5,451 nucleotides of DNA from Ferrovaceae bacterium (GTDB lineage: Bacteria; Pseudomonadota; Gammaproteobacteria; Burkholderiales; Ferrovaceae). The notes beneath the pieces are model-generated. The model was given only the letters and a program-made list of their open reading frames with translations. It was not told the DNA's origin and did not search any database. The stretch lies in assembly GCA_027457225.1 (NCBI GenBank), contig DAIDTL010000085.1, positions 1-5,451 of the forward strand. Reading direction: 5' to 3'. Below, in pieces: positions 1-5,336 of this stretch (positions within the stretch are counted from its first letter, which is position 1; every line of letters starts with the position of its first letter). Both the position numbers and the translations under genes were made by a program.

Positions 1-75
1 CACGAAGGGCGCCAGGCGACGGCGCTTCCGCTGGCTGGACTTAAAGTGCGACGCGGGCGTTTGGGGCTGCGATGA
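1..75 (+). CDS. ruvC: Crossover junction endodeoxyribonuclease RuvC, C-terminal end only (partial)
   Basis: Frame 1 is open from the first base and ends at TGA 73-75, giving 24 residues that begin HEGRQAT and end in a basic tail (LKVRRGRLGLR). RuvC is the dimeric endonuclease that cuts Holliday junctions symmetrically after RuvAB branch migration. The basic, Arg-rich tail fits the end of the RuvC fold, but none of the catalytic acidic residues lie in the window. Identification therefore rests mainly on position: the stop codon overlaps the start of ruvA by four bases (ATGA), the standard ruvC-ruvA-ruvB order in many proteobacteria. The overlap suggests translational coupling to ruvA. The 5' part of the gene is outside the window. 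Confidence 0.82.
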   Translation, partial: HEGRQATALPLAGLKVRRGRLGLR

Positions 76-656
76 TTGGTCGTTTGGCCGGCGTGCTGCT
101 GCAAAAGAATCCTCCCTTGATCCTGCTGGAGGTGCATGGGGTGGGTTATGAAGTGGACGTGCCCATGAGCACTTTCTACGATCTGCCTGCGCTGGGACAA
201 CCAGTGACACTGTTCACCCACCTTGTGGTGCGCGAGGATGCCCATCTGCTGTTTGGCTTTCTGACCGAATCTGAACGTGCACTGTTCCGGCAGTTGCTTA
301 AAATCAGCGGAGTTGGGCCACGGCTCGCCCTGTCGGTCTTGTCTGGACTTTCCGTGGCCGATTTGACCGATGCCGTGACGCGCCGGGATAGTGCCCGCCT
401 GACCCGGATTCCGGGCGTGGGCAAAAAAACTGCCGAGCGTCTGTTACTGGAACTCAAGGAGAAACTGGCGCCCTTGACCGGTGCTGCGGCAGCTGTAGGG
501 GCTCCCCTTTCCAGCACGAACGAGATTAGCCATGCGCTTGCCGCCCTTGGCTATAATGACCGTGAAGCGATCTGGGCGATCAAGCAGTTGCCCGCAGACT
601 TGCTGCTTGAAGAGGGGATCCGACGCGCCCTGAAGCTGTTGTCCCGCATGGAATAA
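72..656 (+). CDS. ruvA: Holliday junction branch migration protein RuvA
   Basis: RuvA is 194 residues here, normal for the family. It binds four-way junctions as a tetramer and loads the RuvB motor during recombination and repair in the cytoplasm. Residues 1-64 form the OB-fold domain, beginning MIGRLAG and containing REDAHLLFGF, with acidic-pin residues E55 and D56 at the same numbers as in E. coli. Two helix-hairpin-helix DNA-binding motifs follow, around 71-90 (KISGVGPRLAL) and 106-125 (IPGVGKKTAERLLLEL). An Ala-rich linker near 135-147 leads to the small RuvB-binding domain III at about 148-194. The ATG at 72 overlaps the ruvC stop, and a G-rich TTGGGG at 61-66 may serve as ribosome-binding site. 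Only one base separates its TAA from ruvB. Nothing is missing or unusual. Confidence 0.97.
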   Translation: MIGRLAGVLLQKNPPLILLEVHGVGYEVDVPMSTFYDLPALGQPVTLFTHLVVREDAHLLFGFLTESERALFRQLLKISGVGPRLALSVLSGLSVADLTDAVTRRDSARLTRIPGVGKKTAERLLLELKEKLAPLTGAAAAVGAPLSSTNEISHALAALGYNDREAIWAIKQLPADLLLEEGIRRALKLLSRME

Positions 657-657
657 C

Positions 658-1683
658 ATGATCGAAACCGACCGATTGATGGCTGCCGCTCCGGCATCAC
701 CCCAGGAAGAAGTTCTTGAGCGGGCGCTCCTACCCCGCCTGCTGGACGACTATGTGGGCCAGGAAAAGATTCGTTCCCAACTGGAAATTTTTATTGAAGC
801 AGCACGGCGTCGTAAAGAACCGCTCGACCATGCCCTGTTGTTTGGCCCTCCCGGGTTGGGCAAAACCACCCTTGCGCACATTATCGCGCGCGAAATGGGT
901 GTCAACCTGCGCCAGACTTCGGGGCCGGTACTGGAGCGTGCTGGAGATCTCGCGGCACTGCTGACCAATCTTGAACCCAATGATGTGCTTTTCATTGACG
1001 AGATTCATCGCCTCAGTCCGGTGGTGGAAGAAATTCTATACCCCGCCCTGGAAGACTTTCAGATTGACATCATGATCGGGGAGGGCCCTGCTGCGCGTTC
1101 CGTAAAACTCGACCTGCCACCGTTTACGCTGATTGGAGCCACGACCCGTGCGGGCATGCTCACCAATCCGTTGCGCGACCGCTTTGGCATCGTGGCGAGA
1201 CTCGAGTTTTACACCGTGGAGGAGCTGGCACAGATTGTGGCACGCTCAGGCCGCCTGCTTGAGATGGTGATTGATGTCAACGGCACCAACGAAATTGCGC
1301 GTCGTTCCCGCGGTACACCGCGTATAGCTAACCGGCTGCTTCGTCGCGTGCGCGATTATGCCGAGGTCAAAGCCTCCGGAGAAGTCACGCAGAGCGTTGC
1401 CAATGCCGGGTTGCACATGCTGGATGTGGATGCGATGGGGCTTGACATGATGGACCGCAAATTGCTGTTGACTGTCATCGAGAAGTTTTCCGGTGGACCG
1501 GTGGGCGTGGACAACCTGGCGGCTGCGATTGGTGAAGAACGCGATACCATCGAAGATGTCCTGGAACCTTATCTGATTCAGCAGGGGTATTTGCAGCGAA
1601 CCACCCGGGGTCGAATTGCCACTGTGCTGGCTTATCAGCATTTTGGGCTGCCAACGGGTCAGGGAACGCCCACGTTATTGTAG
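658..1683 (+). CDS. ruvB: Holliday junction branch migration ATPase RuvB
   Basis: RuvB is 341 residues, close to the 336 of E. coli. It is the hexameric AAA+ ATPase that pumps DNA through the RuvA-bound junction. Visible motifs: Walker A GPPGLGKT at 63-70 with K69; Walker B LFIDEIH at 111-117 with D114 and E115; sensor 1 region IGATTRAG at 159-166; the PLRDRFGI segment at 171-178, whose R175 matches the E. coli arginine finger R174; and the sensor 2 region GTPRIANRLLRR at 219-230. The C-terminal winged-helix DNA-binding domain is about 260-330 (MDRKLLL, GGPVGVDNLAAAIGEE, EPYLIQQGYLQRT). The start lies one base after the ruvA stop, with only a weak upstream GGA, so coupling to ruvA is likely. 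It ends in TAG, and an in-frame TGA follows at 1693-1695, so read-through would add only four residues. Confidence 0.98.
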   Translation: MIETDRLMAAAPASPQEEVLERALLPRLLDDYVGQEKIRSQLEIFIEAARRRKEPLDHALLFGPPGLGKTTLAHIIAREMGVNLRQTSGPVLERAGDLAALLTNLEPNDVLFIDEIHRLSPVVEEILYPALEDFQIDIMIGEGPAARSVKLDLPPFTLIGATTRAGMLTNPLRDRFGIVARLEFYTVEELAQIVARSGRLLEMVIDVNGTNEIARRSRGTPRIANRLLRRVRDYAEVKASGEVTQSVANAGLHMLDVDAMGLDMMDRKLLLTVIEKFSGGPVGVDNLAAAIGEERDTIEDVLEPYLIQQGYLQRTTRGRIATVLAYQHFGLPTGQGTPTLL

Positions 1684-1691
1684 ATATTTTC

Positions 1692-2102
1692 ATGAAGCCG
1701 AACAAAACAACGGTGACGCTGCGCATCTATCATGAAGACACGGACTCGGGAGGGGTGGTGTACCACGCCAATTACCTGCGCTACATGGAACGGGCGCGCA
1801 CTGAATGGATGGGGGAGCGCGACTTTGACCATGATCGGGTGGCGCAGGAACTGGGGATATTGTTCGTGGTGCGCTCGGTGAACATCAAGTATCTGCGTCC
1901 AGCACGCCTGGGCGATTATTTGCAGGCAAGTGCGGAACTGGTGGAAATGCGCCATGGCATGATGACCTTTGACCAACGTGTGACCTGCGGTGATGTGGAA
2001 TTGACGCGCGCGCAGGTCAAGGTGATCAGTGTCAGTCTTAAAAATTTCAAATCGGACAGCGTGCCCGACAGCATGCGCCAAGCCTTGGGGGTTACTGCGT
2101 GA
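1692..2102 (+). CDS. ybgC: YbgC-type acyl-CoA thioesterase of the Tol-Pal operon
   Basis: This 136-residue hot-dog-fold protein belongs to the 4-hydroxybenzoyl-CoA thioesterase family and is the usual first gene of tol-pal operons. Residues 13-36 hold the signature YHEDTDSGGVVYHANYLRYM followed by ERAR. D18, the second Asp of the DxD pair, aligns with the catalytic Asp of 4HBT, and H25 lies in the VYHANY segment. Family members hydrolyse acyl-CoA thioesters in the cytoplasm, and E. coli YbgC has been linked to phospholipid metabolism, although its role in Tol function is unclear. The gene starts 8 bases after ruvB with no convincing Shine-Dalgarno sequence, which suggests dependence on upstream translation. 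Its TGA overlaps the tolQ GTG (GTGA). Length and motifs are normal. The exact substrate cannot be read from sequence. Confidence 0.94.
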   Translation: MKPNKTTVTLRIYHEDTDSGGVVYHANYLRYMERARTEWMGERDFDHDRVAQELGILFVVRSVNIKYLRPARLGDYLQASAELVEMRHGMMTFDQRVTCGDVELTRAQVKVISVSLKNFKSDSVPDSMRQALGVTA

Positions 2103-2791
2103 ACGTTACCACGGATATTTCTTTGCTCTCGCTGGTTACCCATGCCAGCGTGCTGGTCCAGATCGTGATGGGTTTACTGCTGGTCGTGTCCTTGATGTCG
2201 TGGGCCTACATCTTCATGAAAATGCTGACTGTGCGCCGTGCGCGGCGTGAAACTGGCCAGTTTGAAGATAGTTTCTGGAGCGGCACTGACCTCAACACGC
2301 TCTATCAACTGACCGCTGCCAATAGTGTCGATACGGGTTCGTTGGAACGCATCTTCGAAGCAGCATTCCGCGAGTTTCTGCGCCATCGTACAGGGGGCAC
2401 CCAGGAAGCCACTGCTGTTACGAGTGGCGTGCAGCGCGCCATGAAAGCCACGTATCAGCGCGAAATGGATGCACTGGAATCCCACTTGGCATTTTTGGCC
2501 ACTGTAGGTTCGGTCAGCCCTTACGTGGGGTTGTTCGGGACGGTGTGGGGCATCATGAACGCATTTCGCGGACTGGCCAACGTGGGACAGGCCACCCTGG
2601 CGCACGTGGCGCCAGGCATTGCCGAAGCCCTGGTGGCCACGACCATGGGGCTGTTTGCGGCGATTCCGGCCGTGGTGGCTTACAACCGCTACGCACACGA
2701 AATCGACCGTCTGGCCATCCGTTTTGAAAGTTTCATGGAAGAGTTTTCCAATATCCTGCAACGGCAGATCAAACCAACCAACGGGCGCTAG
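2099..2791 (+). CDS. tolQ: Tol-Pal system inner-membrane motor protein TolQ
   Basis: TolQ (230 residues) belongs to the ExbB/MotA proton-channel family. With TolR it converts the proton-motive force into movement of TolA. Three membrane segments are visible: about 18-41 (VLVQIVMGLLLVVSLMSW), 131-156 (VGSVSPYVGLFGTVWGIM) and 168-193 (APGIAEALVATTMGLFAAIP), with a large cytoplasmic loop between the first and second. T148 in GLFGTVWGI and T181 in ALVATTMGL correspond to the pore-lining threonines T145 and T178 of E. coli TolQ. The start is GTG, overlapping the ybgC stop. It is preceded by a run of five G at 2087-2091, seven bases upstream. The next in-frame Met lies inside the first membrane helix, which supports the GTG. 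It ends with TAG in the same frame as tolR, so the two are separated only by TAG ACC. Confidence 0.97.
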   Translation: MNVTTDISLLSLVTHASVLVQIVMGLLLVVSLMSWAYIFMKMLTVRRARRETGQFEDSFWSGTDLNTLYQLTAANSVDTGSLERIFEAAFREFLRHRTGGTQEATAVTSGVQRAMKATYQREMDALESHLAFLATVGSVSPYVGLFGTVWGIMNAFRGLANVGQATLAHVAPGIAEALVATTMGLFAAIPAVVAYNRYAHEIDRLAIRFESFMEEFSNILQRQIKPTNGR

Positions 2792-2794
2792 ACC

Positions 2795-3211
2795 ATGCTT
2801 CGCAAACCCCGTCGCATGATGAGCCAGATCAATGTGGTGCCTTACATTGATGTGATGCTGGTATTACTGGTCATCTTCATGGTAACGGCTCCCCTGATCA
2901 ATCCGGGACAGGTGGATCTGCCTTCAGTGGGACAGAATCTTGCCGAGCCGCAGCAACCGATTCAGGTGATGTTGCGACCGGATGGCAGTCTTAGCGTACT
3001 CGATCCGCTCAATGGGCAGGGCGAAACCCCGGTGGCGCGCGGTCAACTGGTGTTGCTGCTCAAAACCAGACAGCGAAGCCAACCAGACCAGCCGGTGGTG
3101 ATTGCAGCAGATCGCAACGTTCGCTATGAGGAAGTCCTGCGCCTGATGGATTTGTTGAAACAGGCGGATGTGAAGCGAATCGGACTGCTGGCGCGACCGA
3201 GGTCCAGTTGA
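2795..3211 (+). CDS. tolR: Tol-Pal system inner-membrane motor protein TolR
   Basis: TolR (138 residues) is the ExbD-like partner of TolQ. It has a short basic cytoplasmic N-terminus (MLRKPRRMM), one membrane helix at about 14-34 (VVPYIDVMLVLLVIFMVTAP) and a periplasmic domain to the end. D19 in PYIDVMLVLL is the protonatable residue equivalent to E. coli TolR D23. The periplasmic part has the family features VDLPS near 40, PIQVMLRPDGS near 55-65 and VVIAADRNVRYEEVLRLMD near 101-119. Such domains dimerise and can contact peptidoglycan. The ATG lies 3 bases after tolQ with no clear ribosome-binding site. Internal Met8 and Met9 are possible alternative starts but would remove the basic anchor. 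Its TGA overlaps the proposed TTG start of tolA. Confidence 0.96.
   Translation: MLRKPRRMMSQINVVPYIDVMLVLLVIFMVTAPLINPGQVDLPSVGQNLAEPQQPIQVMLRPDGSLSVLDPLNGQGETPVARGQLVLLLKTRQRSQPDQPVVIAADRNVRYEEVLRLMDLLKQADVKRIGLLARPRSS
3199..3210 (+). promoter_or_regulatory. Ribosome-binding site and TTG start of tolA
   Basis: GAGG at 3199-3202 stands five bases before TTG 3208-3210, which overlaps the tolR stop as TTGA. No ATG or GTG is available upstream of the membrane helix in this frame, and the next TTG codon falls inside the helix. A TTG start is rare but fits here: it leaves a 13-residue basic N-terminus before the membrane segment, as expected for a TolA anchor. It also matches the NTGA overlap style of ruvC/ruvA and ybgC/tolQ. 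Confidence 0.6.
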
Positions 3212-3444
3212 ATCGGCGTCTCTCCGCCGAACGCGGTGCGGGTCGTTGGGCCTGGCCACTGGCGATTTTGGTGCATGTCCTGTTTGTGATGGTACTGGTG
3301 TTTGGCGTGGCGTGGCAGCACCAGGTAACCGCTCCCGTCGAGGCCGAACTGTGGTCCGAGCTACCTGCTCCAGCTACGGTAACCAAGCCGCCGCCACCGT
3401 TGCCGCCAGTAAAGGCAGCCGCTCCGCCGCCCGAGCCTTCCTAG
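3208..3444 (+). CDS. tolA: TolA N-terminal fragment: membrane anchor and proline-rich linker, ends at the amber codon
   Basis: If TAG 3442-3444 acts as a stop, this 78-residue product is made from the TTG start. It would insert in the inner membrane through residues 15-37 (WPLAILVHVLFVMVLVFGVA) and could still contact TolQ and TolR through H23 in the helix. It would end in the periplasm with a proline-rich tail (KPPPPLPPVKAAAPPPEPS). It has no coiled coil and no domain III, so it could not reach TolB or Pal. It might even compete for the motor if a full-length copy existed elsewhere. It overlaps the tolR stop by four bases. I list it because the literal sequence encodes it, not because I believe a separate short gene exists. 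Confidence 0.5.
   Translation: MNRRLSAERGAGRWAWPLAILVHVLFVMVLVFGVAWQHQVTAPVEAELWSELPAPATVTKPPPPLPPVKAAAPPPEPS
3442..3444 (+). other. In-frame TAG inside tolA
   Basis: The codon context is CCT TCC TAG TCC GTC AAG CCG ATG. The frame is the same before and after, with proline-rich linker residues on both sides. No shifted frame restores continuity better, so this is a substitution-type interruption and not an indel. Gln, Lys, Glu, Ser, Leu, Trp or Tyr codons are each one base away. Gln by CAG to TAG is a simple transition. TAG also terminates ruvB (1681-1683) and tolQ (2789-2791), so general reassignment of TAG is not supported. Confidence 0.9.
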
Positions 3445-3456
3445 TCCGTCAAGCCG

Positions 3457-3972
3457 ATGCAGCAAGCCCCTACTGCAGCAGATATCGCACTCAAGAAAAA
3501 GAAGGAAAAGGAACTTGAGGGGAAAAAGCAGACTCAGAAACAGGAACGCGCACTTGCCGACCAGATCCATCAGCAGCGCGCCGAAGCCTTGAAGGAGCAA
3601 CAGCAGGATGATGCCCGGCGCGTCCAGGAGCAAGAGCGGCGCAAAAAGGCTGCGCAACTCGCCAAAGCTGCTCAGGACGCCAAAGCCGTGCTGATCGATC
3701 GCTTTAAGCTGGCTATTATCAGCAAGATTCGGGGGAATACCGAGGTCCCTGAAGGCGTGAATAATGGAACGACCCTGGAGGTGGACCTGACAGTATTGCC
3801 CACGGGCGAGGTTCTGATGCCGGTCAAAATCGTCAAGCCAAGCGGTAATCCGCTCTACGACCAGGCCGTGGTTCGCGGTATCATGCGCTCCCAACCGCTG
3901 CCTCTCCCGACAGAGCCGGAATTGCGCCGGGAATTTAGGGTGACTCACTTACAACTGAAACATGAAAAATAA
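3457..3972 (+). CDS. tolA: TolA C-terminal fragment: coiled coil and TolA domain III, first ATG after the amber codon
   Basis: From the ATG 12 bases beyond the TAG, 171 residues remain open. Residues 9-77 are a highly charged Lys/Gln/Glu/Ala-rich helix (DIALKKKKEKELEGKKQ and similar stretches). Residues 79-171 are the TonB-C-like domain III that normally binds the Pal/TolB side and is also the site used by filamentous phages and colicins in E. coli. There is no signal peptide or membrane helix, so a protein started here would stay in the cytoplasm and could not do TolA's job. No Shine-Dalgarno sequence precedes the ATG; reinitiation after the nearby stop is the only obvious route. An automatic annotation might call it a TonB C-terminal domain protein. 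It overlaps tolB by 11 bases. Confidence 0.6.
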   Translation: MQQAPTAADIALKKKKEKELEGKKQTQKQERALADQIHQQRAEALKEQQQDDARRVQEQERRKKAAQLAKAAQDAKAVLIDRFKLAIISKIRGNTEVPEGVNNGTTLEVDLTVLPTGEVLMPVKIVKPSGNPLYDQAVVRGIMRSQPLPLPTEPELRREFRVTHLQLKHEK

Positions 3973-5242
3973 TTTGATTCGTCTACTCGCAGTGGTGCTG
4001 TTTTCTGCAACGTTTTCCGTCCAGGCCGATATTACCCTGGAGATTGTGACTCAGGGCGCCCATCAGATTCCTGTGGTGATCTTGCCCTTTGCCAATGAAA
4101 GCGCTGGCGACAAGGCGCTCTCGCCCATTGTGAGGGCGGATCTGACCCGTTCCGGATTGTTTTCCGTGCTGGATGCTTCGGATGTCAAACCCGCACCGTC
4201 CGATGTGGAAGAGGTGCATTGGGAGGACTGGCGAAACCGTCATGCTGATTACCTGGTGGTGGGCAATGTGCTGGAACTACCGGGACATCGTATGGAGGCC
4301 CGTTTCCGCCTGATGGATGTCAACACTCAAGTAGCCCGCCTTAACATGGCTTTCCAGGGCACTCACGAGCAATACCGGACGGTGGCACACCGTATTGCCG
4401 ATGCCATTTTCGAAAACCTGACGGGCGACAAAGGGATGTTCAATACCCGGATTGCCTATATCACCAAGCTTGGCAATGCGCGCAGCCTCAAAGTGGCAGA
4501 TAGTGATGGTTTCGGCGAACAGACCATGCTGAGTGCCAACGAACCCATCATTTCGCCACGCTGGTCGCCAGACGGCAAGCGGATGGCGTATGTGACGTTT
4601 GAACTGAAGCGGCCAATGGTGGTGGTGCAAACCCTGGCCACGGCGGCTCGCAAGATCGTGGCGAGTTTCAAGGGCAGCAACAGCGCGCCCGCCTGGTCAC
4701 CGGATGGCAGCCAGCTCGCCGTGGTCCTGACCAAGGATGGGCACTCGCAAATCTACCTGATTAATGCCGACGGTACCGGACCGGTGCGACGATTGCTCAC
4801 CAGCGGGGGAATCGATACCGAGCCGGTGTTTTCAGCGGATGGCCAGACCCTGTATTTCACCTCCGACCGCGATGGCGGGCCACAAATCTACCGGGTTTCC
4901 CTGAACGGCAGCGACACCCCCCAGCGCCTAACCTATGGCAGCACCTATGCGGTATCGCCACGCTTGAGCCCGGATGGCAAACAACTTACCTACGTCCAGC
5001 GCAATGAAGGCCAGTTTCACGTGATGCTGCAGGACCTGGCCACAGGCCAGTCCCAGGTGATGACGGATACCTCGCTGGACGAATCGCCCACTTTTGCACC
5101 CAATGGCAAATACATCCTGTACTCAACCGAGGTGCAGGAGCGTGGAATTCTTGCTATCGTGAGCACCGATGGACGCGTCAGGCAAAATCTGACGACCCAG
5201 ACCGGGGATGTTTATGAGCCAGTTTGGGGCCCGGCCCAGTAA
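3962..5242 (+). CDS. tolB: Tol-Pal system periplasmic beta-propeller protein TolB
   Basis: TolB is 426 residues, normal length. It is periplasmic and shuttles between TolA and Pal, so that TolA pulling releases Pal for use at the division site. Residues 1-22 are a Sec signal peptide (basic MKNNLIR, hydrophobic LLAVVLFSATF, cleavage after SVQA), leaving D23 as the mature N-terminus; the segment just after is where TolA binds in E. coli. An alpha/beta domain spans about 36-155 (IPVVILPFANES, SGLFSVLD, ADYLVVGNVLE). The rest is a beta-propeller with PD40-type repeats: SPRWSPDGKRMAYVTF near 198, PAWSPDGSQLAVV near 243, EPVFSADGQTLYFTSDRDG near 287, SPRLSPDGKQLTYV near 332 and SPTFAPNGKYILYST near 375. 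The ATG lies inside the end of tolA without a clear ribosome-binding site, so coupling to tolA's distal part is likely. Confidence 0.97.
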   Translation: MKNNLIRLLAVVLFSATFSVQADITLEIVTQGAHQIPVVILPFANESAGDKALSPIVRADLTRSGLFSVLDASDVKPAPSDVEEVHWEDWRNRHADYLVVGNVLELPGHRMEARFRLMDVNTQVARLNMAFQGTHEQYRTVAHRIADAIFENLTGDKGMFNTRIAYITKLGNARSLKVADSDGFGEQTMLSANEPIISPRWSPDGKRMAYVTFELKRPMVVVQTLATAARKIVASFKGSNSAPAWSPDGSQLAVVLTKDGHSQIYLINADGTGPVRRLLTSGGIDTEPVFSADGQTLYFTSDRDGGPQIYRVSLNGSDTPQRLTYGSTYAVSPRLSPDGKQLTYVQRNEGQFHVMLQDLATGQSQVMTDTSLDESPTFAPNGKYILYSTEVQERGILAIVSTDGRVRQNLTTQTGDVYEPVWGPAQ

Positions 5243-5336
5243 ACCGATTATGGGGCTGAACCGTTAACAGCCGGGGTGCTGGTTTACACCTCACGGAGAA
5301 GATTCGATTTATCCCGCTCAACACTAAAGGACAATC
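5243..5336 (+). promoter_or_regulatory. tolB-pal intergenic gap with a weak possible promoter for pal
   Basis: This is the only real gap in the window, 94 bases. TTTACA at 5283-5288 and ATTTAT at 5307-5312, 18 bases apart, could act as a poor sigma-70 pair; the -35 matches consensus at five positions but the -10 at only three. Upstream, GGCTG 5254-5258 and CAGCC 5268-5272 can form a 5-base-pair stem with a 9-base loop. There is no U-run, so it is not a convincing terminator. It may be a simple spacer with independent translation of pal. The promoter is a suggestion only. Confidence 0.25.
5326..5331 (+). promoter_or_regulatory. Shine-Dalgarno sequence of pal
   Basis: AAAGGA stands five bases before the ATG at 5337. 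It is the best ribosome-binding site in the window. It fits Pal's need for much higher copy number than the TolQRAB proteins (known from E. coli) and confirms the ATG choice. Confidence 0.75.

Larger units (their letters stand above)
3208..3972 (+). pseudogene. tolA: tolA reading frame interrupted by an in-frame amber codon
   Basis: TolA links the TolQR motor to TolB and Pal across the periplasm. The whole frame spans 254 positions plus the stop, shorter than the 421 residues of E. coli TolA mainly because its helical domain is brief. In order: a basic N-terminus; a membrane helix at about 15-37 with H23 and L30, which match two positions of the SHLS motif that contacts TolQR; PVEAELWSELP at 43-53; a proline-rich linker at 55-83; a Lys/Gln/Glu-rich coiled coil at about 92-160; and domain III at about 162-254 (VDLTVLPTGEVLMPVKIVKPSG, then SQPLPLP), with no cysteines. 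Position 79 is TAG. Frame and domain order are continuous on both sides, with no frameshift. Read literally, no tethered full-length TolA is made. It could be a sequencing error, a recent nonsense mutation (CAG to TAG would be one transition) or read-through. The family assignment is firm; whether it is functional is not. Confidence 0.85.

Noticed and set aside
1659..2081. 140-codon minus-strand open frame across ybgC
   Set aside because: It is a shadow of ybgC with no recognisable motif and no gene context on that strand.
2174..2761. 195-codon open frame on the minus strand opposite tolQ
   Set aside because: TolQ is unmistakable on the plus strand. The antisense product is His/Gln/Arg-rich without domain features, typical of a shadow frame.
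3400..3470. Frameshift as the cause of the tolA interruption
   Set aside because: Both halves are in frame 1 and the linker reads sensibly on each side of TAG, so no indel is needed.
3361..3948. Long open frame of 195 codons on the minus strand opposite tolA, rich in leucine and phenylalanine
   Set aside because: Its composition is the mirror image of the Lys/Glu/Gln codons of the tolA coiled coil, it resembles no family I recognise, and it covers well-supported plus-strand coding sequence.
4550..5110. Imperfect DNA repeats (forms of TCGCCACG...GATGGCAA) in tolB
   Set aside because: They encode the recurring SPDGK-type motifs of the beta-propeller blades and need no other explanation.
5241..5285. 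Possible terminator between tolB and pal (AAACC/GGTTT enclosing GGCTG/CAGCC)
   Set aside because: The stems are only five base pairs each, loops are large and no U-tract follows; pal normally belongs to the same operon.
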